Source of the DNA: Dasypus novemcinctus
Lineage: Eukaryota; Chordata; Mammalia; Cingulata; Dasypodidae
NCBI RefSeq assembly: GCF_030445035.2
Contig: NC_080696.1
Location: 28,533,661-28,597,660, forward strand
Direction of reading: 5' to 3'
DNA: 64,000 nt
Shown here: positions 36,601 to 48,393 of the stretch, in pieces
How the letters are laid out: the number at the start of each line of letters is the position of its first letter
Numbering within the stretch: the first letter of the stretch is position 1
Notes under the pieces: model-generated
What the model saw: only the letters and a program-made list of their open reading frames with translations
The model's database searches: none
Told to the model about the DNA's origin: nothing
Position numbers and translations under genes: made by a program

Positions 36601-36850
36601 CAGACAATGCAGGTGGCTCCTGGAAATGTAAGTCATTTAACACCTACAGCTTTTTTTTATCCCATTATTCACAAGATGGTATTGGAGCGAACTCTTTAAA
36701 CCTCTCATGTATTAAAGAAGGATAGGGTCCCATGAACATTCCTCTTATCTGAGTCTCCAAGCCAGCATTAGGAAACGCACATTTGCAAGCAAATCACAGA
36801 TAAAGGACACTGACTTGGAACTCACTTAAAGGAACCCGTTCTATTAATTC
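30607..36850 (+). repeat. Duplicated block, unit 1 (complete)
   Basis: The unit begins with a CCAGCATTAGG-GATGCA segment near 30622, which recurs at about 36762, 42390 and 47905. It runs through a GC-rich stretch (31,000-32,500), an L1-like AT-rich middle (33,050-35,620), a second GC-moderate part (35,620-36,330) and a short tail. Shared landmarks in the same order appear in units 2-4: CAGATTGCCAGCTGAAG (32738) and AGTCAGCCAAAGGGGTGCTG (35616). No open frame is conserved between units in a way that suggests protein. It retains CpGs lost elsewhere and carries a private 759-bp insertion. Confidence 0.85.
34116..34874 (+). mobile_element. L1-type 3' end inserted in unit 1 only
   Basis: A perfect 14-bp target duplication AAAAATAGGGGCAG (34102-34115 and 34875-34888) flanks a 759-bp A-tailed sequence. 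Units 2 (near 40,150) and 3 (near 46,020) have the empty site. A G-rich tract lies at 34,768-34,798. It belongs to the same 3' UTR-like family as 26,872-27,465. Confidence 0.85.
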
Positions 36851-38444
36851 CTCTCATTCCTACTATCCCTCACTCTGGTGCCTGCCAAGCCCGGACCAAG
36901 CCACCAGTGCCCCACAAGCTGGGGTGGCTGTACCCACCTCCTCCCTGGCATGTAGGCCTCCATGCCCCTGCACACATCAGAGTTGCCCCACCCCTATCCC
37001 ACCTCCTTGCTTTGGAAACATTGGCCACAGGCATTGCCTACAGCAGGGAGTGCCAAGACAGTTGCGATGTGGGGACGTTTTCTCGACTTGGACTTGTCCC
37101 CCATGATAGTTCCAGGACATATGTGGCCATTATACATCCTGCTGAAACCCGCTGAATGGACTGGGGAATGTGTCAAGTGCCATGGAAACTAACGCATTGC
37201 AGGGGAGCAGTGTTCCAAAATGTACTCACCACATGCCATGAGTAGGCCCCACAGTGATAAAAGAGATCACTGACGTGGAAGGAGTCTGTTGAGTGGAGCC
37301 TGGGGTTGAAGAGAACCTCTTCTATTGTGTCTTGTACTGTTGTTTTCTAATCTATGTATCATGGAAACAAAAGAGACAGAAGAAACATGAACAAGAAAGC
37401 TATTCCATTGCAGAAAGCCAGAGCCAAATGCCACCACTAGGTGCCATGTTGGATAAGAAATGTTCCTTCCTCACACTTCCTGGAGGGCAGGGGGCTGGAT
37501 TTGAAGGCAGGAGGAGGGGCAAGGACCCTTGCAGAAGGGGCAGTAGGGGACCCCTGAGCCAGATCTGTGATGATGTGAGAACCTCTCTCCATCAGATAGC
37601 TCACCTGGTCCAAGCCAAGAGTCTGGGTTGGGTCAGGCTGCCAGGTCACTCTTCAGAGGGGGATTCCTTGCCAACCAAAGTTCCAAGGCCTGGTCAAATG
37701 GGCCTACCTAGGGCTGGCATTGCCCTGTAGGTCTCTGCCATGGCAATGGTCACAGACATGCTGTCTCCAATTGTATCACCTCCATCTTTTTTAACTGAAA
37801 ACCTGGCCTTTTCCACTGGTTGCCTGAGGGCTCCTGCCTTGGCTCCCTGCCAGCCAACCCCTCCCCACCCCCCCCCACCCTGACCCTCACCCCCAGAGGC
37901 CTGTCCCCCAGAGAGGAGAGGCTCAGAGACTTTCCTGTTCCTTGTCAATGACCTCTCTTTCTCTGTGTTTCTTTTCTGGGATGAGAGGGGCCCCTGAGGA
38001 CCTATCTGACTCTTAGAAATGAGCCTGCATTTTCTCTTCTCACCCTGCTTTTTGGTACAGTATTAATGAACATTTTTCTTTTCTCCAGGTTTGGGGGACC
38101 CAAAATGAAGCTGCTTACATCTGGTTGTGAGACTTTTCAGTGGAAATAATTTCTGCTCACTTGAGTCACTACGGTCAAGTGGGATTACAGGTCCTTGTGT
38201 TCCATGTATGAGGTACATTATAAGAAGCCATCATGACCGTCAAAAGTGGTTGTATGGGTTGCTTTGGCATTGACTTGAGTAATAATGATCAGTTTCTGAA
38301 AAAATAAAATAAAAACCGGAAGCACATTTTGCTTGGCCAGAGCACGCAATGCAACCAGGTGATTTTCCTACTGCTTGTTGTTCAAAGCCACCATAGCAGG
38401 TGATTCAACATGTATATTGCCAAGATTTCCAAACTAAAGCAGAC
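36851..38444 (+). other. Spacer between units 1 and 2; possible retrocopy
   Basis: About 37,020-37,340 resembles the L1 3' UTR family. 37,350-38,315 is of higher complexity, has a C-rich run near 37,867 and ends in an A-rich AAATAAAATAAAAA tract near 38,300. A TTTCTTTTCTCCAG/GTTTGGGG acceptor-like site lies at 38,079-38,092. It may be an unidentified retrocopied 3' UTR. No protein is recognised. Confidence 0.4.
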
Positions 38445-38663
38445 TACCTTCTCGCCGAGGAGCAGCTGAGTAGATAAAGCCCCAGGTACAGGTGCTCCTG
38501 AAGGCTGTGGGGACACACAGGTCTACATTGATGGCAGGTGGTTCTGAGCTTCAGTGCCCTGCCAGTGCACCCTACTTTGGAATATGTGCTCCTGAAGGTG
38601 ATGGAGTTGGATTCAGATGGGACCTCCCTACACATGCCTCTTCTTGCATTTTGGCTGAAAATT
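38445..38663 (+). mobile_element. L1-type 3' UTR fragment at unit 2 junction
   Basis: Aligns with 26,872-27,080 and 55,860-56,050. It changes abruptly at about 38,663 into the middle of the duplicated unit. Confidence 0.6.
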
Positions 38664-41600
38664 AGTCTGCAGATTGCCACCTGAAGTGATGTAAGTCATA
38701 GAGAACTTCCCAAAAGGCCAGGCCTTCTGCCAGAAGGGTCCAGTGTTCCCAGGGGGGAAGAGCTCTATGAGTGAGAGCACTTTGGGGGAGCACTTCATCC
38801 TGAACAAGACATCCAAGCTCTCCCCAGCAACAGGACATGGACAAGTCTGCAACCCTGCTTTTCCCCAGCAGCCCTGCCACTCCTTCATTTTCAGCTCCTC
38901 TCACAACCTTGACCCTCTTAGGCAATCTCCTGGGGACCACAGAGAGAGAAGGTGGCTTGAACCTGAAATGTAAGCACTGGACCAGAAAAAGGACCTAATC
39001 CTGAATCATGAACCCTCATCTCTACTTAGTGATATATTACTACTATACTACTTTTCAAATAAAGTAAAAAAGAAAACCAAAAACAGAAAGAAAATATTTG
39101 GAATCCCTATTTCTGCTAACAGCGTAATGTACAGAACACAAGGAGCATTACTGTAACTCTACCAAAGCACAAAGAGCCACAGCAATAAATGGGAAAAGGG
39201 CCTGAATAGACATAACTGCCTAGAATACATACAAATGACTGAAAAGCACATAAACAGATGCTCAACATCATTAGCCATTACAGAAATACAAATAAGATAC
39301 CAAAGATAAAAATGAGGCACTACTTTCTACACACACTCTTGAAAGCTGTTGTTAGGGAAAAAAATGGTTGAAAAGATGTGGAAAATGGAACCCTTAAACA
39401 CTATGAATGGGAATTTAAATGCTGATGCCCAAAAGTTAAACACAGAATTACCATAGCAGCTGGCAATTCCACTCCTAAGTATACACACCAAAGGAATGAA
39501 AGTAGGGTCTATTATTCATAACAGCCTCATTCAGAAGAGGAGTTGTAAAGGAAGGGAGTTGGGAGTTATTGCTAAAGGGGCATGAAGTCTGGTTGGGATG
39601 ATGGAAAGGGTCTGAATATAGTGGTCAAAGCTACAAAATATTATCAATGAACTCAATCAATGTCACCATGTGTCCCACGTACAATGATTAAAATGATTTT
39701 TATGCTATGAATGTTTTTCCACAATTAAAAGGAAAAAATCAAGTATGGCACTGACCACATTTATAGAATGAAAGATACAAGCCACATGATACCCTCAATT
39801 GACTCAGAAAATGCTTTTGAAAAATTCCCACACCCGTTCATGTTAAGGAAACATTCAGAAAGGTAGGAGGAGATGGCATCTTCATCCATATGATAAAGGG
39901 TATTGATGAAAAACCAGCTGTTAAGATGAAAAGACATGCTCAAGAAGGAAAGACTTTTCCCTAAATCAGAAGAAAAGACTCATCAGATTTAAAAACTTTT
40001 CTGCATGAAAGTCCATTATTAAGAAAGGAAAAAGAAAATTTCCTGAAGTAGGGCCAAAACACTTGAACATCATCTGTGTGATGGGAGTTTAATATGCCAA
40101 GCCTATAAGCTACTGAAAGTCAAGAATAAAAGGAGAAATACCACCATTAAAATAGGGGCAGGTGACTGGACCTTTTCCAAAGAAGATATACTAATGAGAA
40201 ATAAGCATATGAGAAGGTGCTAAACATCCTGAGACAACAGGGAAATACAAATAAAAAAGGAAGTGCTACCACTTCTTTAAAAATGTTGGATAGGGTGGCG
40301 GACTTGGCCCAGTGGTTAGGGCATCTGTCTACCACATGGGAGGTCCGCGGTTCAAACCCTGGGCCTCCTTGATCCGTGTACAGCTGGCCCGTGTGCAGTG
40401 CTGATGCACACAAGGAGTGCCCTGCCACTCAGGGGTGTCCCCTGTGTAGGGGAGCCCCACGCGCAAGGAGTGCGCCCCCTAAGGAGAGCCGCCCAGCGTG
40501 AAAGAAAGTGCAGCCGCCCAGGAATGGCACAGCCCACATGGAGAATTGACACAAGATGACACGGACAAAGAAGATGCAGCAAATAGACACAGAGAACAGA
40601 CAACTGGGGTGGGGGGGGAAGGGGAGAGAAATAAATAAATAAATAAAATCTTTAAAAAAATGTTGGATAACTACTGAAGTAGATGTAGTGTAATCAAAAC
40701 TGTCACACATTGCAGAGAGAAAGTTAAAACGGTGAAGCCACCTTGGATTCCATTTTGTTGATGCCTCAATTAGTTAGCCATAGAATTTCCATACGACCTA
40801 GCAGTTACACTCCTACTTTTATACTGAAAGGTCAAAATAGGTATTCAAACAAAACGTTATCCAGGAATGATTTTAGTGTCTTTATTTGCCATATCCAAAA
40901 GTGAAAGCAACTCCAATGTCCATCAATGAATGAATAAACTAAATGGTATATATAGGCAACAGAGAGCTGTACAGCTATAAAAAGGAATGCAGTTCTCCAA
41001 AGAGCTGAAATATGGACGAACCATGAAAGCACTGTGCTAACTGAAGTCAGCACAAGGAATAGCACTGCAGAAGTGCACTGAAATCAGCTGGGTAATTGGT
41101 GAACTCCACAGGGACAAAATATCGATTAGCACATGGACTCGGGGCAGGCATCAACAGTAAAAGATTTCAGTTTTGCCTGATGGAACATGCCTGGAAGTGG
41201 TGGGAAATGAAAATAGCACAGCATTGTGAATGTTAACAAGATGACAGAGTTGTGTGCTGTACTAATCATCCAAAGGGGTGCTGATGCACAATTCCACAAG
41301 CCTGCTAGGCTCCACTGAAGGTATTTCTTTCTCATAGGAGCTTACAGATACCAGGCTGTAATGCCTATGTTACTTCCCTTGACAAAGTCTTGGAGCAAAA
41401 TGACTGGCATCATCAGCCAGGGTGCAGGCATCCTGGCTTCCTCTCTTCCCAAGTCTTGCTTCTCTATGGGCTAAGCTCCTCTGTTTGCTCCACAAGGGCA
41501 GCTGTAGACTATGATGCTCTCTAGGCTTTGCCTCTCTCCACAAGGTCAGCTGGAGACAATCAGGTGAAGGACTGTGTTTCTCACTCACCCCGGGTATTCT

Positions 41601-42390
41601 GCCACGTCTAAGGAGCAGTTTCTATTCCTCTGTGTTCTTCCCTTGCCTCAAGTAACATCTTGATGGGTTTGCTTCTCTTTCCTCTCTGAGCTTACTTTCA
41701 GCTAAGGCTTCAGCATCAAGCTCCAACTTCAAGAATCCTCAACTCTGTCCTTTGCCATGCCTTTTCTCTGCCAGTCACCACTGCCCATGGGATGGGGCTT
41801 CATGTCCTAGTGACATGGCCTAATCAAAGCCCCCCTCATTGCTTAGTCTATCCCCAGTACAGACCCAACGATGAACACACTCCAATAACAGTTTTTGGAA
41901 TTCATAACCATAGCAAACTGCTATGTATACTGAAAATTGTTTCAAATGGAGGGAAATGAAGGCAAAGATTATATGGGGCTTGCTCCTGTTGAGAACAGAC
42001 AGCTCAGTTGAGCTTCTAAAAGATGAGCTTGGTGTTTCCTGCCAAGGTCAAGCTGGTGGAAAATCACCCTCTATGCATAGATCATACGGAATGTATTAAA
42101 AAAGATTACTGCAAGACAGGTAAAAATATATTCAAAGATATGGATAAAATACTCACTTGGGATAACCTGAAGTGGAATCTGCTCATATGGGACACCACTG
42201 ATGGTGGAAAAGTATGTGACAGGCAGCAATAAGAGAGTCAACAACTGCAGGTGGCTGCTGGAAATATGTCATTTAACACTTACAGTTTTTTTATCCTGTC
42301 ATTCACCAGCCGGTATTTGAGGGGACTCTTTAAACCTCTTGTATGAAAGAAGGGTAGGGTCCCATCAACTTTCCTCTGCTCAGAGGCACA
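38664..42390 (+). repeat. Duplicated block, unit 2 (lacks its first third)
   Basis: Begins at the TCTGCAGATTGCC landmark, which is 2.1 kb into unit 1. It then follows unit order through the GGGAGCTGGCAATTCC-like landmark (39,450), the CATCCAAAGGGGTGCTG landmark (41,268) and the GCTTCTAAAAGATGAGC part (42,015). It runs directly into unit 3. Confidence 0.85.
40293..40655 (+). mobile_element. DAS-type SINE 6, unit 2 only
   Basis: tRNA-like head, body and A-rich tail. A perfect 14-bp target duplication AAAAATGTTGGATA lies at 40279-40292 and 40656-40669. Units 1 and 3 carry the uninterrupted site (near 35,010 and 46,155). Confidence 0.96.
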
Positions 42391-45300
42391 CAGCCAGCAT
42401 TAGGAGATGCACATTTGCAAGCAATTTGCAGGTAAAGAACACTGACTCGGAAGCTGGCTTAAGCAAAATGCGGGTATCCTTCCTCTCATTATAGACCTGT
42501 CATACAAAGGAATATACTCAGCTATTATTTTTAGATTTGAGTTTTTGTCAATAAAAAGTTGTGGTTCATGTTTTAATTTTATATAGTACATGCTGGCAAT
42601 ATAATATTTTTTGAAAATGCAGAAATTTGAATACTCAGCACTATATACGACCTATTCAAATGATGGGATAACCTAAAAAGAGCTGAGGCTTGAACCCAGT
42701 TGGACATGGCAGGACCCTGATTATGTTCAAAGGTAGGAAAAGTATCCAGAGAGAAAGCATAGAGGGGCTGAAGATGAGGTGTCAGGGATGGAGCTCTGAC
42801 TGACAAAGCAGGGAGGCCAGAAGTACCCACCTTGCATTAAGTTATGCATGCTCAGGTGGCCACGGCCAGTGCAAGAAGGGGAGCTCTGTCTCTCCCCATC
42901 AGCCAGGTCCCTCAGCTTTGGTGGATGAGCCTGTCACATGTTGGTAGCTGCCAGCGTGGTGCTTCAGCCCCCCCTTCCTAATAGCCACCAAGTTCAATTG
43001 GCACCACTGCCCACCTGCTTCCAAATCCCAGTGTTCCTGGCACCTGCCTCCTCAGAGCACTAAAACTCCAACCCCATCCCTCAGATGGGCCATAGCAGCT
43101 GAGCTTAGAAGTACATTAAGGACTAGGAGAGGTGTGGAGGATCCACCCTGTGAGGCAGGAGGCCTGGGGACACACCTTGGGCTCACCTGCACCTCAGGGC
43201 AGATACTGCAGGAGAAATGGGGGCAGTTCTGTCCCAATCAGCCCTTCAGCACTCAGGGTGGTAAGGGAGCATGACAGGGGCTCCCCGTAGTTTCCTGCAG
43301 CCACAAGAACCACCAGCACCTGCAGCCACTGGTCACTAAAGCTCTCACTCACATTGGCACAGCAGTCATCCCCATCCCTCAGCCCACCAACAGATTCCGT
43401 GATTAGAAACTCCCAGCAGGTCAGTGGCTGGATGACCTGTGCTCCTCACTGTTCAGCCCTTCTGCCCCAATTCCCAGGACTTCTGATGGGCTCCATCCAA
43501 TCCCATGCAAGCTGTGACTACTTCAGGCTGGCTATACTTTCCAACAGCCCTAGAACAGGGGAGGCCTGGACAGATGAAGGGGAAGTAGTGAGGAAAGGTC
43601 GAGGAAGAGTCGCTGCCTGCAAAGTGTTAGAAGCAGCTCAGGAGGGCCTTGCCAACACAATGCAGGACCATCTGCCCTAGATTTACCCATCCAGGGGTGT
43701 ACTGGTGAGGAGGAACCTCCTCCAAGCCTGGACAGCCAAAGGGACAAGGCCTCCTCACCAGTTTCTGCATTGTCTGCTGTAGCCCAGAGGCCTTATAAAG
43801 GTCCACTGAGCACTGTCACCCTGCTGACAACCACCTACATGCAGCGTGTATGTGCACCCAGCCCATTCCCCTTTGACAGTAGCTTCACCGAGATGCTGGG
43901 CGCTGAAGTGAGCCATTTCATCTACCTGCAGAAGGGAAACTGTGAGGCCGTTTTCTGTGTGAGGAGCACCTGATGACAAGAAGACCCTCCTAGCTAAGCC
44001 TCCCTCCCTGCCAAGGACTGGTGCCAGTTCCTGAGGGCACATTGAAAATCTAGCACAGGCTGGTGCCAGGAAAGGCCTCCACCTGCCTCTTCTGATCCCT
44101 GTACTTCATCCAGGTGACAGGATTGGGACTTTAACAACTTTCAAAAGGCAATCCACCTAGCAATCCCAGGAAATCCCCATAAGCAAACCTGGATGACTTT
44201 CCTCAGACTCTGGGCATATTGGTAGGAGCCTGATGCACTGAGAGGATTTGAAATTTTTCCAAGATGTTCATAAAATCAAGGAGTAGCAACCAGAATCCGT
44301 ACAAGACCTATGGTACATCTCAGGGAAGAACACACCAGACTCGAGCATTTTCCATCAGTCAACATGAACGTTAGAAAATGTTAGGTGGCATCATATGCCC
44401 TCAGCTGAGGGCCACAGAAAAGGGGATTGGGCTACATCGCATAGGAAATTCCACCTGGCCGGAAGGTCATGGCTTTCAAAGTGTGACAGAAGTTTCCTGG
44501 AGCCTCATCTGCAGATTGTCAGCTGAAGCAATGTAAGTCCTAGAGAACTTCCCAAAATGCCAGGCCTTCTGCCAGAAGGGTCCAGTGTTCCCAGGAGGGG
44601 AAGAGCCATCTGATTGAAACCACTGTATGGGACCACTCCATCCTGAGCAAGGCATACAAGCTCTGCCCAGCAACAGGACATGGAGAAGTCTGCAACCCTG
44701 CTCTTCTCCAGCAGCCCTGCCAACCCTTCATTTTCAGCTCCTCTCACAACCTTGAACCTCTTAGGCAAGCTTGTGGGGACCACAGAGTGAGAAGGTGGCT
44801 CTAACCTGAAACGTAGGCCCTGGCCCAGAAAATGTACCTATTCCCGAATTGGGAACCCTTATCCCTACTTAACTGCATGTTACTACTACACTGCTTTTCC
44901 AATAAAGTAAAAAAAAAAAAAAAAAAAAACACCAAAAAAGGAAAGAATATATTTGGAAACCCTATTTCTGCTAATAGTGTAATGTACAGGACATAAAGAG
45001 AATTACTGTAACTCCACCAAACCACAAAGAGCCACAGCAATAAATGGGAAAAGGGCTTGAATAGATGTATCTGCCAAGAATACATACAAATGACTGAAAA
45101 GTACATAAACAGATGCTCAACATCATTACCATTAGAGAAATACAAATAAGATACCAAAGATAAAAATGAGGCACTACTTACTACACACACACTTGAAAGC
45201 TGTTGTTATGGAAACAAATGGTTGAGAAGATGTGGAAAAATGGACCCCTTAGATAATATGGGTGGGAAACTAAAATGCTGCAGCCAGAAAGCTAAACACA

Positions 45301-47905
45301 GAATTACCATGGGAGCTGGCAATTCCACTCTGAGAAAACATACCAGAGGACTGAAAGCAGGGACTCAACCAGATACATCTATGGCAATATTCATGACAGT
45401 GTCATTCAAAAGAGGAGTTGTGAAAGGAGGGAGTTGGGAGTTATTGCTAAAGGGGCATGAGGTCTGGGTGGGATGATGGAAAGAGTCTGAATACAGTGAT
45501 CAAAGCTACCCAATATTATCAATGAACTCAATCAATGTCACCACGTGTCCCACTTAAAATGATTAAAATGATTTTTATGCTATGAATATTTTTCCACAAT
45601 TAAAGGAAAAAATCAAGTATGGTAATGACCACGTTTATAGAGTGAAAGATACAAGCCATTATGATCCCCTCAATTGACTCAGAAAATGCTTTTGAAAAAT
45701 TCCCACACCCGTTCATGTTAAGGAATCATTCAGAAAGGTAGCAGGAGACAGGAACTTCCTCCATATGATAAAGGATATTGATGAAAAACCAGCTAAGATG
45801 AAAATACCTGCTCAAGAAGGAAAGATCATTCCCTAAGATCACAAGAACAGACTCATCAGAATTAAAAACTTTTCTGCATGAAAGTCCATTCTCAAGAAAG
45901 GAAAAAGAAAATGTCCTGAAGTAGGGACAAAACACTTGAACATCGTCTGTGTGATGGGAGCTTAATATGCCAAGTCTATAGGCTACTGAAAGTCAAGAAT
46001 AAAAGGAGAAATACTGCACTTAAAATATGGGCAGGTGCCTGGACCTTTTCCAAATAAGATATACTAATGAGAAATAAGCACATGAGAAGGTGCTAAACAT
46101 CCTGAGACATTAGGGTAATACAAATAACAAAGGAAGTGCTACCACTTCTTTAAAAATGTTGGATAACTACTAAAGTAGATGTTGCATAATCAAAACCCTC
46201 ACACATTGCAGAAAGAAAGTTCAAAGGGTGAAGACACTTTAGATTCCGTTTGGTGATGCCTCAGTTAACCATAGAATTTCCATATGACTTAGCAGTTGCA
46301 CACCTACTTTCCTACTGAAAGGTCAAAATAGGTGTTCAAACAAAACGTTACCCAGGAATGATTTCAGTGTCTTTATTTGCAACAGCCAAATGTGGAAGCA
46401 ACTACAATGTCCATCAATGAATGCATAAACTAAATAGTACATATAAGCAACAGAGAACTGTACAGCTATGAAAAGGCATACTGTTCTGGAAAGAGCTGAA
46501 ATATGGATGAACCATGAAAGCACTGTGCTAACTGAAGTCAGCACAAGGAAAAGCAACACAGAACTGCACTGAAATCAGCTGGGTAAATAATGAACTGCAA
46601 AATATCGATGACCACATGGACTCAAGGCAGGTATCAGAAGTAAAGGATTTCAGTTTTGCATGATGGAAAATGTCTGGTAATAGTGGAAGGGGAAAATAGC
46701 ACAAATTTGTTACTGTTAACAAGATGACAGAGTTGTGTGCTGGACTGGTCAGCCAAAGGGGTGCTGAGGCACAATTCCACAAGCCTGCTAGTCTCCACTG
46801 AAGCTATTTCTTTCTGGTAGGAGCTTACAGATACCAGGCCATAGTGCCTAAGTTACTTCCCTCAACAAATCTATTTGAACATCTTGGAGCAAGATGACTG
46901 GCAACATCAGCCAGGGTACAGGCTTCCTGGCTTCCTCTCTTCCCAAGTCTTGCTTCTTTCTGGGCTAAGCTCCTCTGATTGTTCCATAAGGGCAGCTGTA
47001 GACTATGAGGCTCTCTAAGGCTTTGCCTCTCTCCACAAGGTCAGCTGGAGACAATCAGGTGAAAGGCTCTGTCTCTCCCTCACCCCAGGGATTCTGCCGT
47101 GTCTAAGGAGCTGTTTCTATTCCTCTGTGTTCTTCCCCTGCCTCAAGTCCTGTCTTCCTGAGGCTTGCTTCTGTTTCCTCTCTGAGCTTACTTCCTCAGA
47201 TTCCAGCTAAGGCTTCAGCATCAAACTCCAACTTCAAGAATCCTCAACTGTTTCCTTCACCATGCCTTTTCTCTGCCAGTCACCACTGCCCATGTGATGA
47301 AGACTCAATGGCCTACCCAGTGAGGTGGCCCAATCCAAGCCCTCCTCATAGCTTAGTCTTTCCCAGGTACAGATCAGATGACAAACAAATTGCAATAACA
47401 ATTTTTGGAATTCATAACCATAGCAAACTGCTACATATACTGAAAATTGATTCAAATGGAGGGAAATGAAGGCAAAGGATTATAAGGGCCTTGGTCCTGT
47501 TGAGAACAGACTGCTCAGTTGAGCTTATCGAAGAAGAGCTCGGTGTTTCCTGCCAAGGTCAAGCTGGTGGAAAATCACCCTCTATGCCTAGATCATACAG
47601 AATGTATTACAAAAGATTACTGCAAGACAGGGAAGAATATGTTCAAAGATACAGATAAAACACTAACTTGGGATAACCTGAAGTGGAATCTGCTAACATG
47701 GGACACCACTGATTGTGGAAAAGTATGTGACAGGCAGGGACAGGAGAGTCAAACAAAGCAGGTGGCTGCTGGAAATATAAGTCATTTAACACCTACAGCT
47801 TTTTTATTCTATCATTCACCAGCCGGTATTTGAGGGAACTCTTTAAACCTCTCATGTATTAAAGAAGGGTAGGGTCCCAGGCACCTTACTCTGCTCTGAG
47901 GCACA
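42391..47905 (+). repeat. Duplicated block, unit 3 (complete)
   Basis: Contains every landmark of unit 1 in order over about 5.5 kb and lacks unit 1's 759-bp insertion. A 19-base A run lies at about 44,910-44,928. It is directly joined to unit 2 on one side and unit 4 on the other, the clearest tandem junctions in the window. Confidence 0.88.
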
Positions 47906-47962
47906 CAGCCAGTATTACTAGATGCACATTTGCAAGCAATTTTCAGATAAAGAACACTGACT

Positions 47963-48393
47963 GGGGCGGCAGGCTTGGCCTGGTGGTTAGGGCGTCCGTC
48001 TACCACATGGGAGGTCCACGGTTCAAATCCCGGGACTCCTTGACCCGTGTGGACCAGGCCCATGCACAGTGCTAATGCATGTGCAAGGAGTGCCATGCCA
48101 CAAAGGGGTGCCCCCCACATAGGGGAGCCCCACGCACAAGGAGTGCGCCCCATAAGGAGAGCTGCCCAGCATGAAAGAAAGTGCAGTCTGCCCAGGAATG
48201 GTGCCACACACACGGAGAGCTGATACAGCAAGATGATGCAGCCAAAAGAAACACAGATTCCCATGCCGCTGACAACAACAGAAGCAGACAAAGAAGATGC
48301 AGCAAATAGACGCAGAGAACAGACAACCAGGGTGGGGAGCAGTAAGGGGAGAGAAATAAATAAATAAATAAATAAAATCTTTTAAAAAAATAA
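47963..48393 (+). mobile_element. DAS-type SINE 7, unit 4 only
   Basis: tRNA-like head, body and (AAAT)n A-rich tail. A perfect 14-bp target duplication AAAGAACACTGACT lies at 47949-47962 and 48394-48407. The empty site is visible in unit 3 near 42,436. Confidence 0.96.
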
